This document shows, in pieces, positions 44,838 through 52,890 of a stretch of DNA of 64,000 nucleotides (its first letter is position 1; each line of letters begins with the position of its first letter). The notes below the pieces were generated by a model. It was not told where the DNA came from. It ran no database searches and was given only the letters and a program-made list of their open reading frames with translations. Where the stretch lies: the NCBI RefSeq assembly GCF_030652515.1, contig NZ_JAUSAR010000079.1:1-64000 (forward strand), read 5' to 3'. The position numbers were made by a program, and so were the translations under genes. The DNA comes from Aquabacterium sp. GTDB lineage: Bacteria > Pseudomonadota > Gammaproteobacteria > Burkholderiales > Burkholderiaceae_C.

Positions 44838-47657
44838 TCAGCAGCCCAACTCGTTGGCACCCCGCAAGCTCACGTCCGTGCCCGAACACGAATCACGCCC
44901 GTTGGGCACGCCATCCGCGTCAGAGTCAAGCCAGTACTGGGCGTTCAAGCCAATGACCCTGGCGCCCCAGGCTGGGACCGACAAGGGGAAGCTCACGGCG
45001 GCCTTGGTCTTCACATCGATGTAGCTGCCACACGCGGAGGAATCCGGGTTCGGGCAAGCGATGCCCGTCCGGGCCGTTGGTGAGGCGTTGTAGTAACCCA
45101 CGGGGGCTGCGTTGCCGGTGAACACCTGTGCCTTGCGAAGCGACACATTGGCCAGCTTGAAGGGCGCACCGCCAAAGAACTTGAAGTACAACATGGCGTT
45201 GTTGCTCATCAACTCCTCGACCGTCAAGAGGCGACTGTAGGTGGCCACGCCCAAGGAACCCATCACCGGGGATTCACCCGTCTGCGCCAGAACGGGCACG
45301 GCCACATCGTCCCAAGGGGTGTTGCTGCGCAGGATCGATGCCAGCAAAGGAGAACCCGGCGCACCTGCAAAGTTGAAGGACAGCCAGTACTTGACGTTCT
45401 TCTCCAGCGACATCGGCGCGCCCGTGTTGACCGCGAACGAAGCGCCCTGAGCACTGCTCGGGTTGGTCGGCGTGACCGTCAGGAAGTTTTCACCGGTGAG
45501 CACACTGAGGGTGGCATCACCCGTCCACCAACCGTTGGTGTTGCCCGGCGCGAACACCCCGTTGAGGATCAACTCCGGGGCCCCTGCCGCCGCGCCAATG
45601 CCATAGGAGGTGGCATGCAAGGAACTGCCGGAGCTGGCCAGGTCACGTCCGCTGGCCTGCCATTGCTTGAAGGTCATGAAGCGGCGCGTGCTGGCAGGCG
45701 TATCATTTTCTGCGAACTCGGCAGAGCGGTAGCTGGCGTACGTGTTGTTCGTGAAGCTGCCCAGGTTGGTGGTCGCCCGGTACAAGCTTTGTTGGTAGAC
45801 CAGCGGCTCGGACGAGTTCGAGGCAAACACGTTGCCAGTGAAGGCGTTGTTGGTCATCGGGTGGGTGCTGGAGATGTTCTCCTGCAGCCAGACCTGATGC
45901 CGGTTATTGACCACCGTGTTGGCCGAGGTGGTGTTGTTGCTGCCTTGGTGGATCAGCACCCCCATGTCGGCGCCCGACACAAAGTTGTTGCTCACCTGGT
46001 TCGAGCTGGCGTAATCATCCAGGTAGATGCCGGCCGCATACGTTTTGCGAACACCATCATTGAAGCCGTTGCTCATGGCCGAGCCGTCGAGCCGGGTATC
46101 GGCCACCAGGGTGCCTTCAACAAAGTTGTTGGAAATCGTTGATCCGACATCGAACTCGGTCCACGCCGGCGTGCTGGGTTCATCGGTGATGCTGTACAAA
46201 TCGCCTTTAAGGTAGATGGCAGCGCAGTCGTCATAGCCCAGGCAGGCGTTCTTGACCACGTTGTAAGAGATCGTGTTGAGCTTGCCACCATGGATGCCGA
46301 TGTAGGACGGGTTCTCCACCAGGTTGCTGGTGGCATTGCCCTTGCGCCCCAGCAAAATGGCCCCCCTGGCGTAGGAGTTCACTCCGGCGTTCACCACCGT
46401 GTTGTTGCTGATGTTGATGTTCCGGGTGATGCTGTTGGCCCAACGACGGTCGCCGCTCACATCAATGCCTTCGTTGACGCTGTTCTCGACGCGGGACTGG
46501 TTGATGGAGCCCGTGCCCGCGCTGGACGACGACGTGTTGTTGACCACGTTGATGCCCTTGCGCCCGGCATGATTGACGACGACGTTGTTGATCGTGACGC
46601 TGGCGCCAGCCTTCCAGCCGTGATCGATCACGATGCCATCGCCCCGCGTTTCGCGCACCTCCAGCCCGTTGATGTTCACCGACGCGACCTGGTCAGCCTG
46701 GATGCCGTGCATGCGCACCGCCGCGGTCAAAGCCTTACCTTGGGGAGAGGTGCCATCGGGCAGCCAGACGTAGAGCTTCTTGGTGACCGGGTCGTAAGAC
46801 CATTCACCGGGCGTGTCCAGCATCCAGCGCTTGTTCTCCAGCCAGTAGCCGTAGCCGCCATAGATGGGGTAGGTGCCCACGCCGGGCCAGTCGCCATCCC
46901 GCGCTTTCAGGATGTCCGCCGCGTAGCCGACAGTGGGTTGCAGGTCGGCCGTGATGTTGACCTTGCCGCCCGCCACCCCCGACGACGTGGACACATACCG
47001 GGTCAGGTACCAGTCATTGTTCTTGACGTACACCAGCGCGTTGAGCAGATCCTTGTTGGCCAGGCCCGCGGCATCCGGAGACACGTCCAGCTCGTGCGAA
47101 TACTGGTCGGCGAGCTGCACATTGGCGGTCCCCGTGCGCAAGAATCGGCGTTGCCCCTTCTTGAACGTTCCAAAGCCGACATTGGGATGCCGCGCCCTGG
47201 TCAGCCGCACGCCATTCAGGAACAGCTGGCTGACGCCATCGGCGATGGTGTTGCCATGGACATTCGACTCGCTGACCAGAAGGCTTGACGCGTTGGCAAC
47301 CCAGACATTGCCGCCGTCTTGCGCCCAGGCTAGGGTGCCAGCAGGCACCGAACCACTGAGGATGGGCCGGGCGGTGGAGACGAAAGGTGGCGTGTAGCTG
47401 TTGTAGGTGACACCCGATTTGACCTTCAAGGTCTCGTTCCAACGGTCGCCTGTTTTGAAGGAGACGATGTCGCCCGGCAAAAGATTGGCGCCATTGACCT
47501 TGGCAATGGATTTCCATGGCGTGGTAGTCCAGCTACCACTGTTGCCATCGTTGCCTGCGCTACCGCTGGAAACGTAGTACTGAGCGGCCCAGGCCGTCTG
47601 GGACAGGACCAAGCCTGTGGCCAAGCCCAATGCGGCGGCTGTCTTTTTGATTGGCAT
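44838..47657 (-). CDS. Secreted right-handed parallel beta-helix protein
   Basis: The 939-residue protein starts at 47657 with a strong GGGAGGAAAT site. The signal peptide is MPIKKTAAALGLATGLVLS...AWA. The middle (about 320-640) is a run of beta-helix turns (GLEVRETRGDGIVID, NINISNNTVVNAG, STISNNFVEG, SNQVSNNFVSG), the fold of polysaccharide lyases and related enzymes. The C-terminal third holds a carbohydrate-binding-like beta domain. It ends DSDADGVPNGRDSCSG, a calcium-type Asp repeat. Substrate is unknown. Its promoter region contains an AT-rich palindrome at 47746-47766. Confidence 0.75.
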   Translation of the reverse strand: MPIKKTAAALGLATGLVLSQTAWAAQYYVSSGSAGNDGNSGSWTTTPWKSIAKVNGANLLPGDIVSFKTGDRWNETLKVKSGVTYNSYTPPFVSTARPILSGSVPAGTLAWAQDGGNVWVANASSLLVSESNVHGNTIADGVSQLFLNGVRLTRARHPNVGFGTFKKGQRRFLRTGTANVQLADQYSHELDVSPDAAGLANKDLLNALVYVKNNDWYLTRYVSTSSGVAGGKVNITADLQPTVGYAADILKARDGDWPGVGTYPIYGGYGYWLENKRWMLDTPGEWSYDPVTKKLYVWLPDGTSPQGKALTAAVRMHGIQADQVASVNINGLEVRETRGDGIVIDHGWKAGASVTINNVVVNHAGRKGINVVNNTSSSSAGTGSINQSRVENSVNEGIDVSGDRRWANSITRNINISNNTVVNAGVNSYARGAILLGRKGNATSNLVENPSYIGIHGGKLNTISYNVVKNACLGYDDCAAIYLKGDLYSITDEPSTPAWTEFDVGSTISNNFVEGTLVADTRLDGSAMSNGFNDGVRKTYAAGIYLDDYASSNQVSNNFVSGADMGVLIHQGSNNTTSANTVVNNRHQVWLQENISSTHPMTNNAFTGNVFASNSSEPLVYQQSLYRATTNLGSFTNNTYASYRSAEFAENDTPASTRRFMTFKQWQASGRDLASSGSSLHATSYGIGAAAGAPELILNGVFAPGNTNGWWTGDATLSVLTGENFLTVTPTNPSSAQGASFAVNTGAPMSLEKNVKYWLSFNFAGAPGSPLLASILRSNTPWDDVAVPVLAQTGESPVMGSLGVATYSRLLTVEELMSNNAMLYFKFFGGAPFKLANVSLRKAQVFTGNAAPVGYYNASPTARTGIACPNPDSSACGSYIDVKTKAAVSFPLSVPAWGARVIGLNAQYWLDSDADGVPNGRDSCSGTDVSLRGANELGC

Positions 47658-47745
47658 ATTTCCTCCCTGTGGGTGTGTGAAAGACCGTGTCATGACGCGG
47701 ATCATCACCAATGACCGCAAAATTGCAGCCATATAAGTGCAAATA

Positions 47746-47766
47746 AATTGCTACTTTATAGCAATT
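47746..47766. promoter_or_regulatory. AT-rich palindrome upstream of the beta-helix gene
   Basis: AATTGCTA and TAGCAATT (8-bp perfect arms, five-base spacer) lie about 90 bases before the beta-helix start, in a locally AT-rich stretch unlike the rest of the window. It could be an operator for a dimeric regulator. I do not recognise the motif. Confidence 0.45.
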
Positions 47767-47942
47767 AATCAAACACCCACTCCCCACAAGTGAAGGCCGT
47801 GGAAACCCTTGAACCAACCCGCAGCCCGGCGCACTTGCAGAAAACTCAGAGGGGGTCATCCCAACAGTTGAGGATGGGCCTCGATCCAGGCTGGTGATAA
47901 AAAAATGCCTGTGGCAACCAGCTCATTCACAGGGGGATCACC

Positions 47943-48014
47943 ATGGCAAACGGCCCATCGTCGCATTTCAATCAGGCCCCGGACACCACCAGCTCGAAAA
48001 TGCCCGCGCCATGA
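47943..48014 (+). CDS. 23-codon leader frame coupled to the patatin gene
   Basis: ATG at 47943 follows a strong AGGGGGA (47931-47937). The frame runs 23 codons (MANGPSSHFNQ...KMPAP) and stops at TGA 48012-48014, overlapping the patatin ATG at 48011 in an ATGA arrangement. The patatin ATG has no good ribosome site of its own. A coupling leader peptide is the simplest reading; the peptide itself may have no function. Confidence 0.5.
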   Translation: MANGPSSHFNQAPDTTSSKMPAP

Positions 48015-50284
48015 AACCACCCACACGCCTGCACCTGCTGGCGCGCCTGCTGTGGCTGTGCTTCTACAGCGTGGCGATGGTCGCGGGCGGCAACGCGATG
48101 CTGGCGCTGCCGCAGATTCGGGAGGGCCTGTGGGCGTTCGACGATGGTGCTGGCGACATGGTGCGGCGCCAAGTCATCTTCGTGCTCGCCTTCCTGTACT
48201 GGGCCGCCACGACCTGGTACGTCGCCCGGCTGACCCTGGGGCGCCAGTTCCCGTACGACACCATCGGCTCATCCGGGCCTTTCGTGCAAGGCGTCGCGCA
48301 GTGGCTGCCGCGACTGCTGGCACTGGCCGCCTGCGTGCCGCTGACGTTGTTCCTCCTGGGCACCGGCAAGCACCCCGTGCTGTCGCTGGTGTTGCTGCTG
48401 GTCTCCGGGCTCTTCATCGTGTTCACTTGGCAAAGGCGCAAGTTGATCGGCCAGGCCGATCGCGGCAGTTACTACGGCTACTACGACAAGCTCCAGCCCA
48501 GCTCATGGCATGCGCTGTGGGCCGGGTTCGCGGTGCCACACCTGATGCTGCTGGCCATCATCGTGGCCCCCATCCCCACGGCCCGCATGATCGGAGCGCC
48601 AGCATTGATGCTGCTGGCCATGGGCGCGTGGTCGCTGGTGGGCGGCATGCTGCTGTCGTACTGGCCCAGAACACGCGGCTGGATCACCCTGAGCTGGCTG
48701 CCGGTCATCCCGCTGCTGGCCTTCAGCGGGTGCAATGACAACCACCCCATCGACTGGCGAGGGAAACCAGGCAGCAGCCCTGCCCCTGCCGAAAGGCCGT
48801 CGCTGCAGGCTCACTACGAAAACTGGATCAAAGATCGCCCACACGGCGAACCCGTCTATCTGGTCGCCTCGGCCGGGGGCGCCAGTCGCGCTTCGTACTG
48901 GGCCGGGGTCACGCTCGGTCGGCTTGAAGACGAGGCCCGCGCCCAGGGGAAGCGGTTCGGCAACAACATCTTCATGATGAGCGGCATCTCCGGCGGCAGC
49001 GTTGGCATTGCGGCCTACGCTGCCGCCCTGCGCGCATGGCCTGCACCATTGCCTGGCGCCGACAGGCCGAAGGCGGCCTGCATCCGGCTTGCGATGGACA
49101 CCATGCTGGGTGCAGACGTCCTGTCGCCGATCGGGGCCCTGATGCTCTACCCAGACCTGCTGCAGCGCTTCTTGCCCGTCGTTCCCGCATCCCAGTGCAT
49201 TGACCGCTCCCGGGGGCTTGAAGAGGCCTGGGATCAGGACTGGCGGGCCCTGATGATGAATCCCCCAGCCGGCTGCAGTGCGCCGCCAGACGAGATGAAA
49301 AACCTCTGGAGCCAGCCATTCGCCACAAAGCTGGCCGCCAGGGCCGAAGCACCCGCGCTGGTGTTGAACACGGTGCGCCTCGAAGACGGCCGCCGCGTCC
49401 TGCAGTCCAACCTCGGCTTCGACCTCCCGGATGCCGATGACCTGCTCGGCGTCGGCTTCGAAGCCCGCGCGCGCGCACTGACCCTGGCCGGTGCCGCCCA
49501 CAACAGTGCCCGGTTCCCGTTCATCAGCCCGCCAGGCAGCGTGCGAAAGGACAATGGCAAGGTGTGGGGGCACCTGGGTGACGGCGGCTACCACGAAGTC
49601 ACCGGTGCCGCCACATTGGCGGATGTCGTCGAGCATTTGATCGACCTGGGTTGCCTGCGGCAAGACCCTCCTCGTCCAAGCAAACAGCAGCCCACTCGCC
49701 TGTACGCCCGGCCGACGTGCCAGCCAATGGCGCCGGGGAGGCCAGCACCGCCCCAGCCACCTGATGCGCGCGTTGTGGTCATTCTGCTCGACAACACCCC
49801 CACAGGTTTCCCGGCCGAGTGGCGGCGCGATCTTGAGGGCCACCCACCAGAAAAACCGCGCCATGAACGCGATGAGGCCAAGGTGAAGCAACCGGTCGAG
49901 ATCACCGGCCCGATCATGGGGCTGCGCTCGAACATCAGCCAGGAGACCCGAACGGCCGAGCAGCGCCTGGTTGCACTGGCCGGCACCGACCCGCTCTCGG
50001 TGATAGAGCTGCGCCTGCCGCGCTACCGTGGCGTGCGCGAACCATCGATGAACTGGCAGCTTGACGACGACTCGCGACGCGCAATGATGTGCGCTGCCGA
50101 TTCTTTTGATCGGCCCGCCGTGCCCGTGCTGGGCATCGACAGCGCAGACCGCCACTGCAACGACGGCAAGAATGACATCTTGCCTCGGCGCCTGGGCGTG
50201 CCGGCCAACCTCGCCGACGAAGCCTTGCTGCGCAACCTCGAACGACTGCGCGCCTGGATCGGCGGCAAAGGCACGCTTCCATGA
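48011..50284 (+). CDS. Membrane-bound patatin-like phospholipase
   Basis: The 757-residue protein has about six N-terminal membrane helices (residues 10-245) and a patatin-like catalytic domain. The family elements are present: oxyanion loop SAGGASRASYW, nucleophile Ser327 in SGISGGSVG, and Asp524 in GDGGYHE, making the Ser-Asp dyad. Acyl hydrolase activity on lipids is expected; the membrane-helix architecture is less usual than soluble patatins. Start at 48011 (MKPPTRLH). The downstream membrane protein overlaps by ATGA, so they form a coupled pair. Confidence 0.75.
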   Translation: MKPPTRLHLLARLLWLCFYSVAMVAGGNAMLALPQIREGLWAFDDGAGDMVRRQVIFVLAFLYWAATTWYVARLTLGRQFPYDTIGSSGPFVQGVAQWLPRLLALAACVPLTLFLLGTGKHPVLSLVLLLVSGLFIVFTWQRRKLIGQADRGSYYGYYDKLQPSSWHALWAGFAVPHLMLLAIIVAPIPTARMIGAPALMLLAMGAWSLVGGMLLSYWPRTRGWITLSWLPVIPLLAFSGCNDNHPIDWRGKPGSSPAPAERPSLQAHYENWIKDRPHGEPVYLVASAGGASRASYWAGVTLGRLEDEARAQGKRFGNNIFMMSGISGGSVGIAAYAAALRAWPAPLPGADRPKAACIRLAMDTMLGADVLSPIGALMLYPDLLQRFLPVVPASQCIDRSRGLEEAWDQDWRALMMNPPAGCSAPPDEMKNLWSQPFATKLAARAEAPALVLNTVRLEDGRRVLQSNLGFDLPDADDLLGVGFEARARALTLAGAAHNSARFPFISPPGSVRKDNGKVWGHLGDGGYHEVTGAATLADVVEHLIDLGCLRQDPPRPSKQQPTRLYARPTCQPMAPGRPAPPQPPDARVVVILLDNTPTGFPAEWRRDLEGHPPEKPRHERDEAKVKQPVEITGPIMGLRSNISQETRTAEQRLVALAGTDPLSVIELRLPRYRGVREPSMNWQLDDDSRRAMMCAADSFDRPAVPVLGIDSADRHCNDGKNDILPRRLGVPANLADEALLRNLERLRAWIGGKGTLP

Positions 50285-51207
50285 ACACCGCATCGCAAGC
50301 GCCGGTCATGCCCCGATCGCACCCCGCACTGCGCGCGTTGCGGTTCGCGCTGCCGTCGCTCCTGGTGCTGGGCCTGGTCGCACTGCTGACCGTTCAATCG
50401 CGGATCAACGACCGTGCCAGGTTCACTGGCTGTCCGCCTGCAACGCCAGAGGCCTTGGCATGCCTGGGCGGACTCCAACCCTCCTCGCTGACCTTGGAGC
50501 TGGCCGGCAGCGGCCACCAGCTGGCCTGTCAGTTGCGTTCAGTTGCAGGCTCGGCAGCATCGTCGATGCCAACGCCATCCGAACGATTCTGCATTGAAGC
50601 CCAGGTGCAGACGCGGTGGGACGAACTGGAAACGCTCGACGCACGCCTGTTCATGCCGATCTATGGGCTGTACTCATTGCTGGTGGCCGCGTGGATCGCA
50701 TTGCAGTCGCGGGCCGGATCAGGCGCCCTGGAACGCCGCCCTTTGGTGGCGGCTATGGGGATCGTGGTCACGACGATCCTGCTGCTTGTACTCGACGCGC
50801 GCGAGAACGCCCATGCGCTGGCCTTGCTGGTCGATGCCGAACGCGGCCCACTGTCCGCACCGCACCATGCCGCCATGGACGCGGCCGCATCGGCGGCCCG
50901 CTCGGCGTCGCTGCACAAATGGGCGGCATCGGCGGTGTGGGCAGCAATGCTCGCCTGGGGGCTGGCACAGTGGAAGGAGGCCCGCCGCCCCCTGCAGCGT
51001 TGGCCTCGGCTGGTGGCCATCTTGGCCGCCGCTGCGGCCGCATCTCTCTTCGCCGTGGCCGTCGTGGTGGCCGCCTGCCAACCCGAAGCCCTGGAGGGGC
51101 CGGTGCACCACCTGCAAAACGGCCTGGTCTTGGCATTCCTGTCGATGGCTGCAGTGGCGGTGGCGGCCGCAGCGACCCGCGATCCCGCTCAGGCTCATAC
51201 AGACTGA
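50281..51207 (+). CDS. Membrane protein paired with the patatin-like gene
   Basis: The 308-residue protein has about five membrane helices: one near residues 22-40, one near 125-142, one near 155-170, and two near the C-terminus. A periplasmic loop (about 45-115) carries four Cys (FTGCPP, LACLGG, QLACQL, RFCIEA). I do not recognise the family. Its ATG overlaps the patatin stop codon, and a strong terminator follows, so the two genes make one transcript. It may be an immunity, chaperone or regulatory partner; nothing shows which. Confidence 0.6.
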   Translation: MNTASQAPVMPRSHPALRALRFALPSLLVLGLVALLTVQSRINDRARFTGCPPATPEALACLGGLQPSSLTLELAGSGHQLACQLRSVAGSAASSMPTPSERFCIEAQVQTRWDELETLDARLFMPIYGLYSLLVAAWIALQSRAGSGALERRPLVAAMGIVVTTILLLVLDARENAHALALLVDAERGPLSAPHHAAMDAAASAARSASLHKWAASAVWAAMLAWGLAQWKEARRPLQRWPRLVAILAAAAAASLFAVAVVVAACQPEALEGPVHHLQNGLVLAFLSMAAVAVAAAATRDPAQAHTD

Positions 51208-51236
51208 ATTCCATTTGGGGAGCGGGCAAGAAAAAA

Positions 51237-51268
51237 GCACTTGGCCGCAAGGCCAAGTGCTTTTTTTT
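51237..51268 (+). terminator. Strong Rho-independent terminator
   Basis: A perfect 10-bp stem (GCACTTGGCC / GGCCAAGTGC) with a GCAA loop is followed by eight T; on the other strand the stem is followed by six to seven T. It ends the patatin operon on the plus strand and can also stop the tRNA-Val transcript from the minus strand. Confidence 0.9.
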
Positions 51269-51270
51269 AC

Positions 51271-51345
51271 TGGTGGGCGGTGCAGGGTTCGAACCTGCGA
51301 CCCCTGCCGTGTGAAGGCAGTGCTCTACCACTGAGCTAACCGCCC
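51271..51345 (-). tRNA. tRNA-Val (anticodon CAC)
   Basis: A 75-nt cloverleaf with encoded CCA. Acceptor stem GGGCGGT pairs with ACCGCCC, with discriminator A. The D arm is AGCTCAGTGGTAGAGC. The anticodon stem CTGCC/GGCAG encloses TTCACAC, giving anticodon CAC (codon GUG). The T arm contains GGTTCGAACC. It lies just upstream of the bidirectional terminator and downstream of dnaQ. Confidence 0.96.
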
Positions 51346-51392
51346 GAAATTTGGTATTTCGGCTCCGCCCGGGTGTTTGGCGAAGACCAAGA

Positions 51393-52115
51393 CTATAGCA
51401 CAGCTTCCAGCGATTTCCAAATCGCTTTGCCGCCACTGGCTTTGTCGATGTCGGCCAGCGCCTTGTCAAAGGCCTCGGCCTCGGCGGCGCTGGGCTCGAT
51501 CACCCGCAAGTCGAACTGGCTCAAATCCACCGCCGCCGCGTCCAGGGCGGCCTGGCTGCCCTCTTCCTCGCCCCCTGCGTCGATCAACAGCGCGTCCTGG
51601 CCGCGCGTCATGTTGATGTAGACGGTGGCCAGCAACTCAGCGTCCATCAAGGCGCCGTGCAAGGTCCGGTGGGTGTTGTCCACCTCCAGCCGTTTGCACA
51701 GGGCGTCCAGCGAATTGGACTTGCCCGGGAACATCTCCCGCGCCATCACCAGGGTGTCGAGCACGCCCTCGATGTGGTCCGCCATCACGCCCTTGTTCAC
51801 GCGGCGCAACTCGGCATTCAGGAAGCCAATGTCGAAGCTGGCGTTGTGGATGATCAGCTCGGAGCCAGCCACGTAGTCCAGAAACTCATCGACCACGGCC
51901 GCGAACAAGGGCTTGTCGGCCAGGAACTCGTCGGTCAAGCCGTGGATGCGAACGGCGTCTTCGTGGTTGGGACGCTGCGGATTCAAATAGAAATGCAGGT
52001 GCCGACCAGTCAGGCGGCGGTTCACCATCTCCACGCAGCCGATTTCAATGATGCGGTCCCCTGATTCAGGGCTCAGGCCGGTGGTTTCAGTGTCAAGAAA
52101 GATCTGGCGAGACAT
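51393..52115 (-). CDS. dnaQ: DNA polymerase III epsilon subunit (3'-5' proofreading exonuclease)
   Basis: The 240-residue DEDDh exonuclease proofreads for the replicative polymerase. The exonuclease motifs are DTETTG (Exo I), NASFDIGFLN (Exo II) and HGALMDAELLA (Exo III with catalytic His and Asp). The C-terminal tail (SQFDLRVIEPSAAEAEAF) fits the part that contacts the alpha subunit. The start is the Met at 52115 (MSRQIF). The neighbouring tRNA-Val is a common Burkholderiales arrangement. Confidence 0.93.
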   Translation of the reverse strand: MSRQIFLDTETTGLSPESGDRIIEIGCVEMVNRRLTGRHLHFYLNPQRPNHEDAVRIHGLTDEFLADKPLFAAVVDEFLDYVAGSELIIHNASFDIGFLNAELRRVNKGVMADHIEGVLDTLVMAREMFPGKSNSLDALCKRLEVDNTHRTLHGALMDAELLATVYINMTRGQDALLIDAGGEEEGSQAALDAAAVDLSQFDLRVIEPSAAEAEAFDKALADIDKASGGKAIWKSLEAVL

Positions 52116-52191
52116 GGGGCACAACTCAAAAAGCGTGGAGGCAGCGGCTGACCACTGTATCAGCCCCCGCCCCCACGGCGCCCGCCTCAGA

Positions 52192-52863
52192 TCAGACGGC
52201 TTGGTAGCAGGTGAAACCGTTCAGTTGCAGCTCTGGGGCCACCGAAGTACCGGCGTTGTTCAACAGGTCGGTCACCGAGGTCAGGTCGCCAGCCCCCGGT
52301 GCACAGGCCAGGGTACCGTTGCTGTTCAGAGCCGGTGCCTTGGCGCGCTCCAGCGTGTTCACGCCCACAAAAGGCTGCCACTTGAAATCGCTGAGGGTCA
52401 GGTCCGTCCCCACGTTGAAGTAGTCGGTCTGCAAGGCACTGGACAGCAAAAATCCCTTGCCGACAAACGAATAGCCACCACCCAGCTCGTACATGCCAGA
52501 GCGGTGACCGCCCACCAGGCGCAGGCGCAGTTTGTCAAAAGTGATGCTTTGCATGCTGAACGGGAAGGTGGTTTCCAGTCGGGCGCCTTCCACCCGGCGG
52601 CGGGCATCGGTGCGCAAAGAGCGCACACCCAGCACCATCTCAGGGCCAGCGCCAAAGGCCCAGTTGATGCCGGCGAAGGCCTCGGTGGTGTCGCGCTTGC
52701 CGCCGCCAGTGGTGGCGCCAGACAAGGTGGGCAAAACGCACGAGGTGCCGGAATTCCCGCAGATCAGCGCGCCTGCGCTCACCGACGTGGCGGACAACCC
52801 AGCGGCGAGCCCACTGAGCACCAGCATCGAAAAGCGCAATGCGCCGGAACACTTCTTCATCAT
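52192..52863 (-). CDS. Probable outer-membrane protein of unknown function
   Basis: The 223-residue protein starts at 52863 with AGGAG seven bases upstream. The signal peptide is cleaved near SVSAG. The mature part has amphipathic strands (INWAFGAGPEMVLGVRSL, FDKLRLRLVGGHRSGMYELGGGYSF) and four Cys (ALICGNS, SCVLP, TLACAPG, FTCYQAV). The family is not recognised. It follows the GMC dehydrogenase gene by 27 bases and may share its transcript. Confidence 0.55.
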   Translation of the reverse strand: MMKKCSGALRFSMLVLSGLAAGLSATSVSAGALICGNSGTSCVLPTLSGATTGGGKRDTTEAFAGINWAFGAGPEMVLGVRSLRTDARRRVEGARLETTFPFSMQSITFDKLRLRLVGGHRSGMYELGGGYSFVGKGFLLSSALQTDYFNVGTDLTLSDFKWQPFVGVNTLERAKAPALNSNGTLACAPGAGDLTSVTDLLNNAGTSVAPELQLNGFTCYQAV

Positions 52864-52890
52864 GGAAATTCTCCTGACAGACAACAAAAA

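Noticed and set aside
47658-47942. Sigma-70 promoter for the beta-helix gene
   Set aside because: Several AT-rich hexamers are present, but no pair of -35 and -10 elements with proper spacing stood out.
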